A stretch of 64,000 nt of DNA. Source: JAXMBN01 sp046349875 (GTDB lineage Bacteria > Planctomycetota > Planctomycetia > Pirellulales > Pirellulaceae). Within the stretch, counting starts at the first letter, position 1, and each line of letters begins with the position of its first letter. Of the stretch, positions 8,627-17,257 are shown piece after piece. The stretch spans positions 1 to 64,000 of the forward strand of contig JAXMBN010000001.1 in NCBI GenBank assembly GCA_046349875.1, read 5' to 3'. The notes beneath the pieces are model-generated. The model searched no databases. It saw only the letters and a list, made by a program, of their open reading frames with translations, and was not told the origin of the DNA. A program made the translations under genes and the position numbers.

Positions 8627-10069
8627 CTAACGTTTGCTTTTGTTCTTCCGATAGAGATAGTACTCGGCAAAGGTGACTTGGCCATCTTTGTTGTCGTCGA
8701 TGGTTGGAAAGGCATCATCTTTGAGTTCATCCGGCGTCAACGTGCCGCTCTTGTTCTTGTCGAACTCGGTCATGCGTTTTGCAACCCAATCGACCCACTG
8801 CTTTTCGGCATCGGGTGGCATGCCTTCCATGTTGAAATTGCCGACGGTCGCAGGTGCTGCACTCGCAGAACCCGATGCAGAAGTCGAGGCCGAGGTTTCA
8901 CCTGACGCCTTCTCACCGCCACCGGTCGATCCAAAAAGGATGTTGTTCTTGAGGGCCGTCAAACATTCTTTGGAACTGATGACACCATCGGTATTGGTAT
9001 CAAAACGCAGGAATTCAGCCAGTTTTTCTTCGGTCCAGTCCGACGTAAACTCCTTCATACTCAACTGGCCATCTTTATTGCGATCACGACTTGTAAAGGC
9101 CTCGGGCAAGCCGGTCGCCCCATCTTTTTTGCTCGATGATCGGAAGGATGCTCGTTCTTTCCAGAGATAATCGGATTCTTCTTTCTTTTCTTCGCGACCA
9201 CCTTCGGCACCATTCCAATTGCCGCGACGATCCCGGTCACTACTTCGAGAATCACGACTATCGCGTCCCGAATCGGAAGGTTGCGACTCAGCCAAGCGAC
9301 GCCGCGCATAGCGTACGGCCAGTTCATCGGCTGTCAATTTGCGATCGCCATTGCGATCGTATTGGAAGGGGTCATCCCGCCAGCTGCCAGCCTTGATTTC
9401 TTCTTCATCGAGCACATTATCGCGATTGCGATCGTATCGTCGCACGCGTTCTTCTGCTTCGGCCATATCCGATTCTTCTACCTTCACCGAAGGCACATCC
9501 GCTTTGGATCCGAATCCTTTGGGAGGAGTCAGTGTCTTGCTCGTTCCAAAGCCCGGAACCAAAACGGTCTCCGCTGCCGAGTCTGATTCGCCCGATGAAA
9601 GCGATCCACTCCACTCACCGCCCATGCGTTCGGAACGCATACGTTCAAATTCTGCCGTGATCGTCGACAATGGAATCGGTTTGCTCATATCGAGACGAGG
9701 GTTACCCTGCGCCATGCGTTCGAGCATGAATCGGGCCGGCCCTTGCATTTCATCGGGATCGAGTTGGCCGTTTTGATTGGTGTCTAAACGCGACAACATG
9801 CTCGATGGATCGAACCCACCGCGGAAACCTCCGCGATCTCCACCACTTCCGCGGTCACCTCCGCCTCCTCGATCACCGCCGCGCATTCCGCCGCGATCTC
9901 CACCCATCATCATCATGGGAGGTCCACCGCCTCCAGGACCGAATCCACCGCCGAATCCACCACTCATTCCTCCGGGACCAAATCCACCCATCGGAGGCTG
10001 AGCCATCGTTAGCTGCATACTTCCAGCCAATACCAGCAACAAACTGAGGCGCCGCGAGTATCGAGACAT
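8627..10069 (-). CDS. Secreted multi-EF-hand protein with Gly-rich N-terminus
   Basis: Predicted exported calcium-binding protein of about 480 residues. After a signal peptide (SRRLSLLLVLAGSMQLTMAQ) comes a Gly/Met/Arg/Asp-rich low-complexity segment (repeats of GGDRGG). Seven EF-hand-like loops are spread over the rest: DTNQNGQLDPDE, DRNRDNVLDEEE, DRNGDRKLTADE, DRNKDGQLSMKE, DTNTDGVISSKE, DKNKSGTLTPDE and DDNKDGQVTFAE. Between loops are Ser/Asp/Arg-rich linkers. The start is the ATG with GGAAGG eight bases upstream; another ATG two codons earlier is too close to that site, and a 60-residue upstream extension of the frame lacks support. EF-hand proteins of this kind are frequent in planctomycetes; function unknown. 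Confidence 0.85.
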   Translation of the reverse strand: MSRYSRRLSLLLVLAGSMQLTMAQPPMGGFGPGGMSGGFGGGFGPGGGGPPMMMMGGDRGGMRGGDRGGGGDRGSGGDRGGFRGGFDPSSMLSRLDTNQNGQLDPDEMQGPARFMLERMAQGNPRLDMSKPIPLSTITAEFERMRSERMGGEWSGSLSSGESDSAAETVLVPGFGTSKTLTPPKGFGSKADVPSVKVEESDMAEAEERVRRYDRNRDNVLDEEEIKAGSWRDDPFQYDRNGDRKLTADELAVRYARRRLAESQPSDSGRDSRDSRSSDRDRRGNWNGAEGGREEKKEESDYLWKERASFRSSSKKDGATGLPEAFTSRDRNKDGQLSMKEFTSDWTEEKLAEFLRFDTNTDGVISSKECLTALKNNILFGSTGGGEKASGETSASTSASGSASAAPATVGNFNMEGMPPDAEKQWVDWVAKRMTEFDKNKSGTLTPDELKDDAFPTIDDNKDGQVTFAEYYLYRKNKSKR

Positions 10070-10379
10070 TGCCATCACCTTCCCAAGCAACCACGAATCC
10101 AGACGTTGGACTTCGAATTCTAAGGCTTCCATTATAGATGAAAACCCGAGGAATCTCACCGGAAATCCCTTCGGATACCAACCCCCGGAATCCTGGGCAG
10201 TTTCGCAAGTTCCTGGTTGGACCCAAGACTTCCCCCACAACCGGTACAAACCATCTCTTTCGGGGTGGCACGGACGATCTCCACCGACTCATTTTTCAGC
10301 CCATCTTGCTTGGCGCTGGATTGTGAAAATGGGACACTGATCGGTTCCTTCCTATTGTTTCCTTCACCGAGAACCTCCA
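10070..10379. other. Divergent intergenic region
   Basis: About 310 bases between the divergent EF-hand and sugar isomerase genes. No gene, tRNA or repeat seen. Promoters for both are expected but none is clear. Confidence 0.4.
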
Positions 10380-11201
10380 ATGAATATCTCCCGACGCACC
10401 GTCCTGGCCGCTTCCGCAACCGCCCTCGTCGCGGCCCATCCACTCGCCAAATGGGCTCAGGCTGCCGCCAAATCCAAACTCCATCTTGGCATTCAGCTTT
10501 ATTCGTTCCGTGCGTTCAAGGTCGAAGAGGCCCTACAATTCTCGAAAGAGATTGGCTTTGAACAGGTCGAGTTTTATAGCGGCATGTTCCCGCTCGAATC
10601 CAGCAAAGAGCAGATCGATGCCATCGTCGGAAAGGTCAAGCAACATGGCCTAAAAATTTCCGCGCATGGTGTGAACCGATTTACCAAAGATGCAGCGGCC
10701 AACCGCAAGATTTTTGAGTTCGCCAAAGCTGCTGGCATCAAGAATCTCTCGGCCGATCCCGATCCCGATTCATTCGATAGCTTGAATGATCTCGTGAAAG
10801 AGTTCGACATCCGAATCGCCATTCACAACCACGGCCCCAAACACCGCTACAACAAAGCAACCGATGTTCTCTCGGCCATTGAGAAGCGTGATGTACGCAT
10901 CGGAGCCTGTGCAGACCTTGGCCACTACATTCGATCGGGCGAACGACCAGTCGATGTGATTCGACTCCTCAAAGGTCGACTCTATGGCGTTCACCTCAAA
11001 GACTTTTCCGAGATGAAGGACAACGCCAAAGGTGTCATCCTTGGCAAAGGCTTCTTGGATTGCGTCGAAGTCTTCGGTGCTCTGGCCCAAGTCGACTTCC
11101 CTGAAGACGGAGCTCTTTCCTTGGAATACGAAGAAAATCCAAAGGATCCTAAGGCCGACATCCAACAGTGCTTCGATATCGCTAAGAAAGCACTCGCCTA
11201 G
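10380..11201 (+). CDS. Tat-exported sugar phosphate isomerase/epimerase-like TIM-barrel protein
   Basis: A 273-residue protein of the xylose-isomerase-like TIM barrel family (AP endonuclease 2 superfamily). The N-terminus has a twin-arginine signal (SRRTVLAASATALVAAHP), so it is probably exported folded. Barrel motifs include LGIQLYSFR, QVEFYSGMF, RIAIHNHGPKH (metal-binding His region), GACADLGHYIRSGE and GVHLKDF, ending with LSLEYEENP. These carry the usual metal-ligand Glu/Asp/His set. Planctomycetes have many exported members of this family thought to act in carbohydrate breakdown; the substrate is not predictable. A terminator separates it from the convergent XylR-type regulator, which could be functionally linked. 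Confidence 0.88.
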   Translation: MNISRRTVLAASATALVAAHPLAKWAQAAAKSKLHLGIQLYSFRAFKVEEALQFSKEIGFEQVEFYSGMFPLESSKEQIDAIVGKVKQHGLKISAHGVNRFTKDAAANRKIFEFAKAAGIKNLSADPDPDSFDSLNDLVKEFDIRIAIHNHGPKHRYNKATDVLSAIEKRDVRIGACADLGHYIRSGERPVDVIRLLKGRLYGVHLKDFSEMKDNAKGVILGKGFLDCVEVFGALAQVDFPEDGALSLEYEENPKDPKADIQQCFDIAKKALA

Positions 11202-11236
11202 TCCGCTTGCATTGGATACCCTGAAAAAATCTCCAG

Positions 11237-11273
11237 CAGCCTGCACCCCTTCGGTCGCAGGCTGTTTTCTTTA
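11237..11273 (+). terminator. Rho-independent terminator
   Basis: The stem CAGCCTGC / GCAGGCTG is followed by TTTTCTTT. It lies 35 bases after the sugar isomerase stop and reaches the stop codon of the convergent regulator gene. Confidence 0.85.
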
Positions 11274-12452
11274 GGCATGCGGACGTTGACGGAACGATCG
11301 CCGATATTCACCTGGCGTTTGGCCTGTAATGCGTTTGAATACCACGTTTAGATATTCGGGATGCTCAAAGCCCGAAAGCTTGGCGATTCGCAACAATGGA
11401 AACTCGGTCTCTTTGAGCAACTGCATGGCTCGCTTGACTTGAACGTGTCGAATCTCCATCTGCGGTGAATGCTTTACCAATCGATGGAAGCGTCGCTCCA
11501 AAAGACTTCGCGATACGTTGAGTGCATCGAGTACATTCTGAACGCAAATCCCATCGCATGCATCTTCACGAATCATGCGCAAGGCAGCCGCCACGATGGG
11601 GTCTTCAATTGCGCGAATATCGCTACTCTCGCGAAGCTCTATCCCCATCGGTGGAACCAAGATCTCCTTGATATCGGGAGACTTGCCTTGCATCCAAAGG
11701 TCGAGCAATTCAGCAGCTTGAAATCCGATCGACTCTGGATTGGGAATGACACTCGATAACTTAGGGCGACAAAGCTCGCACATCAGATGATCATCATCGA
11801 CACCGATCACCGCCATCTGCTCAGGCACTAGAAGCTCTGCCGTGGTGCATGCGGACAATAATTGATGACCACGCATATCATTACAGCACATGACGGCCAC
11901 TGGCTTGGGCAGCGATAAGGCCCACTGAATCAATCGTGACTCCTCGCTTTCCAAGGCACTCGCCGATAGATCTTCCCACGGCGAATCGTAGGTCGATACT
12001 GAAAATCCCTTGGATGCAAGTCGCTCGCAGAAACCTTCCATCCGCTTGCTCGACCACGCCTCGCGCGAGTATCCACAGTACGCAAAGTTCTTAAAACTGC
12101 GTTCGAGAAAATGGTCGGCTGCCATGCGGCCGATCGCCAAATCGTCGGACCAAATATGGGTTAAACCAAAATCTCCATGACGATCGGTGAGCTCCACCAC
12201 TGGAACTTGAGCTACGCACAACTCCTCGGCCAACCGCTTGGTGGTTGCTCGCGAAATGATCCCATCGCCCTTCCAATCGCGGAGCCAACCCGGCGGCCGA
12301 TCCATCAATGAGCGTTGCTCCAAGAGAACGACCCAATTGGAATTGTGACGGATGTACCGCGTCACTCCTTCCAGCAGTCGGCGACCGTAGATGCTGGAAG
12401 TTTCGATGACCAAAGCGACTCGGTACTTTTTCTTACGACTCTCGTAGGTCAT
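11271..12452 (-). CDS. XylR-type transcriptional regulator (periplasmic-binding-like domain plus AraC HTH)
   Basis: A DNA-binding regulator of about 393 residues. The N-terminal ~270 residues resemble a LacI/PBP-type sugar-sensing domain (VALVIETSSIYGRRLLEGVTRY, VPVVELTD, AVIGVDDDHLMCELCRPKLSSV). The C-terminus is an AraC-type double HTH (VLDALNVSRSLLERRFHR ... LLRIAKLSGFEHPEYLNVVFKR). This is the layout of E. coli XylR, so a sugar effector is likely. The start is uncertain: MTYESRKKKY was chosen because the fold begins just after it, but an ATG eight codons upstream has a G-rich stretch before it and the frame is open to 12521. It faces the TIM-barrel gene tail to tail. Confidence 0.87.
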   Translation of the reverse strand: MTYESRKKKYRVALVIETSSIYGRRLLEGVTRYIRHNSNWVVLLEQRSLMDRPPGWLRDWKGDGIISRATTKRLAEELCVAQVPVVELTDRHGDFGLTHIWSDDLAIGRMAADHFLERSFKNFAYCGYSREAWSSKRMEGFCERLASKGFSVSTYDSPWEDLSASALESEESRLIQWALSLPKPVAVMCCNDMRGHQLLSACTTAELLVPEQMAVIGVDDDHLMCELCRPKLSSVIPNPESIGFQAAELLDLWMQGKSPDIKEILVPPMGIELRESSDIRAIEDPIVAAALRMIREDACDGICVQNVLDALNVSRSLLERRFHRLVKHSPQMEIRHVQVKRAMQLLKETEFPLLRIAKLSGFEHPEYLNVVFKRITGQTPGEYRRSFRQRPHA

Positions 12453-12740
12453 AGGATATCCGTTCAAAAATCTCATCCCCGCCCGAGGCTCATTCGAGAT
12501 ACATCTCAAGAGTATCGTCACTTTTAGGCAAATATGGCTCGTTTTATTATCGTCCCTCCGAAAAAAATCTCAATCCACAGCTAAGATCTCACGGAAAAAC
12601 ACTTAGCCCGACCCCATTAACAACACTAATAACCCGAGCATCTTGGGATTTCACCCAACCGAGGAATGCGACGAGCGAGATGCTCGCGGTTTTTGGGGAG
12701 TTTGCTAAACTCCTGGCACTTGCTTCGAAAGGTAATCGAG

Positions 12741-13643
12741 ATGGAACATAGCTTTATTGCTTGGCTGCAACAGCGCGTCAGCCAGCTACCCAAACCTCGC
12801 ATTGGAATCGGCGACGATGCCGCATGGATCGATGCTCCCAAGGGCTGTATCGTCACCACCGACTCGCTTTGCGAAGGCACGCACTTCAAGGTTGCTGAGT
12901 GCGGACCACGGGCCGTGGGACGAAAGTTGGCAGGAGTCAATCTTTCCGATATTGCTGCGATGGCAGCTGAACCGCGAGGATTATTCCTATCCCTTTGCCT
13001 TCCGCGTCCCCATGCGGCTGCTTACGCTTGCGAGATTGCGGAAGGGGTACTCGAATTGGCAACGCAATTTGAAACTCCTTTGGCGGGAGGCGACACCAAT
13101 GTTTGGGACGGCCCTTTGGTAGTCCACATGACTGCCATCGGTGAAGCCACCGATCGAGGATGCTGGAGACGAAGTGGGGCTAAGATCGGCGACCGTATTT
13201 TTGTGACAGGCTCACTCGGTGGCAGCATTCTCGGCAAACACTTGCAGTTTGAACCGCGCATTCATTTGGCACGTCATATTCGCGAACACTTTAGCATCCA
13301 CGCCGCTGCGGATATCAGCGATGGACTCGGCGTGGACTTGCAAAACATCATTGCAGCCAGTCGATGCGGTGCGTGCATCGACCTCGATGCCATCCCCATC
13401 AGCGATGATGCCAAACGATTGTCAGAACAAACAGGTCGACCTCCGCGGGAACATGCTTGGGGTGATGGTGAAGATTTTGAATTGGTCTTTACCGTTTCTG
13501 CTGAAGAAGCTCAGCGTCTACCGAGTTCTATCGATGGCGTTGCCCTCACCAACATCGGCGAGATCGTCAGTCGCACAGGACTTTGGACTCGCGAAGGGAA
13601 GAACTGGAAACAAGTCCCACCGAAGGGATACATCCATCGATGA
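12741..13643 (+). CDS. thiL: Thiamine-monophosphate kinase
   Basis: ThiL phosphorylates thiamine monophosphate to the active cofactor thiamine diphosphate using ATP. Family motifs are clear: GIGDDAAWID near the start, TTDSLCEGTHF, GVNLSDIAAM, AGGDTNVWDG, RIFVTGSLGGS, DISDGLGVDL and HAWGDGEDFELVF. The length of 300 residues is normal. The ATG is preceded by AAAGG about eight bases upstream; an upstream extension of 25 codons is unlikely. It is the first gene of a tight operon: its TGA overlaps the ATG of tsaE (ATGA). Confidence 0.94.
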   Translation: MEHSFIAWLQQRVSQLPKPRIGIGDDAAWIDAPKGCIVTTDSLCEGTHFKVAECGPRAVGRKLAGVNLSDIAAMAAEPRGLFLSLCLPRPHAAAYACEIAEGVLELATQFETPLAGGDTNVWDGPLVVHMTAIGEATDRGCWRRSGAKIGDRIFVTGSLGGSILGKHLQFEPRIHLARHIREHFSIHAAADISDGLGVDLQNIIAASRCGACIDLDAIPISDDAKRLSEQTGRPPREHAWGDGEDFELVFTVSAEEAQRLPSSIDGVALTNIGEIVSRTGLWTREGKNWKQVPPKGYIHR

Positions 13644-14146
13644 ACCTAGGTGAGAATCCTTCAGCATCCACGGTTGCCATCCGACTCGAATCTCTCGAGT
13701 CAACGCAACATTTTGCGGAAACGTTCGCAACATGCCTTCCTCTTCACATGGTAGTCTGCTTGGAAGGGACGCTCGGCGCAGGAAAAACTACGTGGTCTCA
13801 ATTCTTTGCACAAGCGTTGGGCGTCGCGAAGTCTGAAGTAACCAGCCCAACGTTCGTCATCATCCATCGCTATGAAGGTTCGCGTACCATTCATCACATC
13901 GATGCCTATCGCGTTCAAGACCTGGATGAGTTCCTTGAACTCGGTGTGGAAGAGATCTTCGAAAACTCGGGGGTTACATTGATCGAATGGGCCGATCGCG
14001 TGCGCGATGTATTGCCCTCCGATCGCATCGTGATCCAACTCGATTGGCTTGGAGAGTCTCAGCGTTCCGCTTTGCTATCTTCGACCGGGCCTCGGTCTCG
14101 TGAGGCCCTTCAACAATTTCAGCGTCGATGGCAATCCACTCCATGA
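13640..14146 (+). CDS. tsaE: tRNA t6A biosynthesis ATPase TsaE
   Basis: A P-loop ATPase of 168 residues needed with TsaB, TsaC and TsaD to make the t6A modification at position 37 of ANN-decoding tRNAs. It shows the Walker A GTLGAGKTTW (about residues 43-52), the conserved VTSPTFVIIHRYEG and HIDAYRV segments, and the family ending IEWADRV. The length fits the YjeE/TsaE family. Starts at an ATGA overlap with thiL and ends at an ATGA overlap with the pseudouridine synthase gene, so the three genes are translated as a unit. Confidence 0.94.
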   Translation: MNLGENPSASTVAIRLESLESTQHFAETFATCLPLHMVVCLEGTLGAGKTTWSQFFAQALGVAKSEVTSPTFVIIHRYEGSRTIHHIDAYRVQDLDEFLELGVEEIFENSGVTLIEWADRVRDVLPSDRIVIQLDWLGESQRSALLSSTGPRSREALQQFQRRWQSTP

Positions 14147-14856
14147 ATATCCCCATCCTCTACGAAGACAATCACTTGATCGTCGTCAACAAGCCAGCTG
14201 GCTGGGTTGTTCAAGGTGCCTCTTCGCATCACGCGAGCCTTCTCGATTGGGTGGCTACCTATCTCAAGCACAAATACCAAAAACCCGGCAATGTCTTTGT
14301 GGGTGTGGTAAGCCGACTCGACCAACCGGTAAGTGGCGTCGTTCCCTTTGCGAGAACCTCGAAAGGTGCGTCCCGTCTCAATGAACAGATTCGAGATCGA
14401 TCGGTACAAAAGAAATACTGGGCACTTGTCGAGGGAACTCCCTCTGCGGTTTCGCTACGCCTTTCGCATTGGTTGCGGAGACGCGAAGAAGACACCAAGA
14501 CGATTGCCTATGACACTCGGCAGCCAGAGACTCAGGAAGCTGTCTTAACCTATCGAGTGGAAAGCCACTGGGATGGTGGTAGCTGGATGGAAATCGACCT
14601 TGAAACAGGCCGCAAACATCAAATACGAGCCCAATTGGCTCATATCGGTCATCCGATTGTTGGCGATCGATTGTATGGAAGCAAGCGTTCCTTTCCTGAC
14701 GGCATTGCTCTGCACTGCAGTAGGTTCGCTTGCCAACATCCCACGCTCCAAACGCCTCTTCTATGGCAAGCGTTTCCACCGAACTCATGGAAGTCATTCC
14801 TTCACTCCCATGCTGGCAACGACGCATGGGATCAATTGCAGAATCGCTTCGCGTAA
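14143..14856 (+). CDS. RluA-family RNA pseudouridine synthase
   Basis: A 237-residue pseudouridine synthase acting on rRNA or tRNA. It begins IPILYEDNHLIVVNKPAGWVVQ, typical of the RluA family without an S4 domain. The catalytic Asp lies in SRLDQPVSGVVPFART, which matches the HRLDxxTSG motif except for the first His. Later motifs QKKYWALVEG and LETGRKHQIRAQLAHIGHPIVGDRLYG are canonical. The RNA target cannot be told from sequence. The start overlaps the tsaE stop (ATGA), and it ends the thiL-tsaE operon. Confidence 0.92.
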   Translation: MNIPILYEDNHLIVVNKPAGWVVQGASSHHASLLDWVATYLKHKYQKPGNVFVGVVSRLDQPVSGVVPFARTSKGASRLNEQIRDRSVQKKYWALVEGTPSAVSLRLSHWLRRREEDTKTIAYDTRQPETQEAVLTYRVESHWDGGSWMEIDLETGRKHQIRAQLAHIGHPIVGDRLYGSKRSFPDGIALHCSRFACQHPTLQTPLLWQAFPPNSWKSFLHSHAGNDAWDQLQNRFA

Positions 14857-14908
14857 TCACAACGAGGCTTTGGAAAGCGCATTGCCAGCCATGAGTGCCG
14901 ATAGAAGA

Positions 14909-16204
14909 CTACGCTTCTTCAGGAGCGAAGGCGTGCTCGTGTTGTGCATACATCCATAGCCCAAGTCCGGGATCTTGGATGTAGTAGTACTCTTCGCCAT
15001 CGTCGGTCTGATGCCAACCGTTCTGCTTGCCTTCAATGCGATAACGCTGAAGCATCGCCTGTGGGTCGGCATAGGAGTAGCCGACGGACCGAGTCTTTTC
15101 TTCGGACATGGCTCCTGGACAATACACGATCTCGAATCGACCTTCCGATGAGCCATGCATGAGGTGGGCTGCAGCGGAAAGGTTCTTTTGAAGCGATTCA
15201 TGTTGATCGACAAATCGTAGAATCTCTGGCGTTGTTCGATAACCAAACTGAGCAATCAATCGATCGATCGTTTCGTCTTCACCAAACCCTTTGACTCCCG
15301 GTGCAATGACGACCAACTTGCCGCCATCCGCAACCGCCATTCTCGTTCGGTAGATGGCTTTATTGGCCAACCAGGTCCGCTCGTATTTCTTGGGATGCAT
15401 ATGCACCACAACGGTCTTCGGAGCGCGTTCAATTCGAAAACAATTCACATGGGCAGCCAGACGTCCTGCCTTGAAAAAGACCTCATGGTCATCACCAAAG
15501 TAAAGACCGCGAGTCTTCTTCGTTCCGTCCGAAGCAGATTCCACGACTGTCAGTCCGTAAACGATGGGTATCTTTTTGCAAAAACGATCCGAAGCTTCAT
15601 TGAGGACCTTGCGCAACGGGGTAGCGCATCGCCCCATAATGCGTTCCATTCCATAGAGCGCACTCAGGTAGTGACTCTCATGAATGCCTGATGACCCTCC
15701 CGTCCCTACAAAGATATTCTTGTTGTAGTTGGCCATGCCGATGACCTCGTGGGGAACGACTTGTCCGAGCGATAAGATCAGATCGTGACCACCTTCCACC
15801 AGGAGCTTGTTGACTTGAGCCGGCCAAGGTTTTCGATAGATTCCCTCGGTGACATTGCCAACAAATTCGGCATCGACTTCGCCTAACATAATCACATCGC
15901 TTCGCCAACGATGCTCACGAACAAGCGAATGGGGCAAACCTGGAAACATCATGTCGAGTTGCTTGGGCTCCATGGCGACGTGCGTTCCCAAAGCAGGCAT
16001 GACATCTTTCAGTCGATCGCCAACGACTTGATGGAGCAAGCAAGTCATCTCGCCTGCGCGGCTATCCAGTCGTGTGTGATCTGGAGGAAGAGCCAATATT
16101 TTTTGGGGATGGCCAAGCCTTGCCAGCGTCGCTTCGATCCCCTCGCGCAGATCCTCCGACGTGAGGTCTACATCAAGCCCGAACTTCTCCCAAAAGATGG
16201 TCAT
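14909..16204 (-). CDS. LarA-like (DUF2088) protein, nickel-dependent lactate racemase superfamily
   Basis: A protein of about 431 residues related to LarA, which racemises lactate with a nickel-pincer cofactor. It has the PPDHTR motif near the N-terminus, a conserved GHDLILSLGQVVPHEV stretch with a His, and NKNIFVGTGGSSGIH. The usual partners for cofactor synthesis (LarB, LarC, LarE) are not in this window, so whether it binds the nickel cofactor or what it racemises is open. The start was chosen at MTIFWEKFG because GGGGAA lies about five bases upstream; an upstream extension of 21 codons lacks a ribosome site. Convergent with the thiL operon. Confidence 0.82.
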   Translation of the reverse strand: MTIFWEKFGLDVDLTSEDLREGIEATLARLGHPQKILALPPDHTRLDSRAGEMTCLLHQVVGDRLKDVMPALGTHVAMEPKQLDMMFPGLPHSLVREHRWRSDVIMLGEVDAEFVGNVTEGIYRKPWPAQVNKLLVEGGHDLILSLGQVVPHEVIGMANYNKNIFVGTGGSSGIHESHYLSALYGMERIMGRCATPLRKVLNEASDRFCKKIPIVYGLTVVESASDGTKKTRGLYFGDDHEVFFKAGRLAAHVNCFRIERAPKTVVVHMHPKKYERTWLANKAIYRTRMAVADGGKLVVIAPGVKGFGEDETIDRLIAQFGYRTTPEILRFVDQHESLQKNLSAAAHLMHGSSEGRFEIVYCPGAMSEEKTRSVGYSYADPQAMLQRYRIEGKQNGWHQTDDGEEYYYIQDPGLGLWMYAQHEHAFAPEEA

Positions 16205-16329
16205 CGCGTTCCCCAAATCGTTAAACGAAGCCGCATCACCGAATGACGCCAAACACTGGGACATCAAGCGCAGGGATATCGAGCGCAGGACATCGAAATG
16301 ATCAGAGGGCGATTATCGCAGATTTTTCG

Positions 16330-17247
16330 TTAACCGGCAGTGGACTTCAAACCGCTGATATCGATCGAGTGCGAGGTCGGACGGTCGGATGAGAAGAATT
16401 GATAGAGTCGCTGAAGCTTCGTTTTAATATCGGACTCTCCAGGCGCTTCGGTTTCAGGTGCATGTCCCCAAGTAACACGCCTTTGCTCGCCAGACTCCGT
16501 TGGACGTGTGGCCACATCCAACAAAAAGTCCTTGCGTCCCGAGCCCAAAGGCACCTCGCGAACATAAATTCGCTCGATGTTCAATTCGCGCCGCAGAGGA
16601 TTGAGCAGGACGCATAGTTTGACGGCATCATGGATACGAGAATCGCCAAAGGGCTGCCCCACAAAACTCGTCGTGGAAGTCCCCATCGCGTATACCAGCA
16701 AGTAGTCGTTGAGCCGATAGGTTTGCTGCTTATCATCGTGAGGTAAGATGACCCCCTCCGAATCGATCGGAATGAAGCGCCATTTATCCTCCGCAATCTT
16801 CTCAACTTCGGATCGCCTTCGTTCGGTTGGAGTCGCTGGATCCAAACCAACCATGGCGATCGGTTGCCGATACTCGAGATCGACTTGCACTTCGCCACCC
16901 GGCAATTTGGTAACTCGATTGGTTCGCTTGACCCAAGGATGCAAGTCAAAAGCATTGGCGATGGTGGAGGCCGCATTGCGATCAAGCAGCGAAACGCCTT
17001 TGAGAAAACTACCTTCGTATACTTCTTTCGCCACTTCCGATTTGATCCAAACCGGTTGAGGCGTAACCTTGATGTTCTCAAACTTCAGCGAGAAATAGGT
17101 GCGATCGACAACTTGCGCACCCCAAAAGGTCCAACAAAGATAACCGAGCACTAGAAGCGCAGCTGGGCCTACGATGCCTCGGACCGATGTTCCGAACATT
17201 CCCCAGAATGCCATTTGTGTTTGTCCGATGGATTGCTCCGTACTCAT
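16330..17247 (-). CDS. ftsQ: FtsQ/DivIB-like cell division protein
   Basis: A 305-residue single-pass membrane protein. After about 24 cytoplasmic residues there is a TM segment (VGPAALLVLGYLCWTFWG), then a POTRA-like domain (FENIKVT... GVSLLDRNAASTIANAFDLHPWVKRTNRVTKLPGGEVQVDLEYRQPIAMV split over about 55-135) and a FtsQ-like C-terminal region with IDSEGVILP. The pattern HPWVKRAxVxRxxPxxxxVxxxERxPxA is typical of FtsQ. It lies 10 bases after the MurB-like gene, the order seen in dcw clusters, though no other dcw gene is here. Many planctomycetes, including Pirellulales, lack FtsZ, so a retained FtsQ is of interest. Confidence 0.75.
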   Translation of the reverse strand: MSTEQSIGQTQMAFWGMFGTSVRGIVGPAALLVLGYLCWTFWGAQVVDRTYFSLKFENIKVTPQPVWIKSEVAKEVYEGSFLKGVSLLDRNAASTIANAFDLHPWVKRTNRVTKLPGGEVQVDLEYRQPIAMVGLDPATPTERRRSEVEKIAEDKWRFIPIDSEGVILPHDDKQQTYRLNDYLLVYAMGTSTTSFVGQPFGDSRIHDAVKLCVLLNPLRRELNIERIYVREVPLGSGRKDFLLDVATRPTESGEQRRVTWGHAPETEAPGESDIKTKLQRLYQFFSSDRPTSHSIDISGLKSTAG

Positions 17248-17257
17248 ACGACGGAAG

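Noticed and set aside
12661..12720. Hairpin GGAGTTT-GCT-AAACTCC upstream of thiL as a thiamine riboswitch
   Set aside because: The THI-box core (CUGAGA ... ACYUGA ... ) was not seen around it; it is only a short hairpin.
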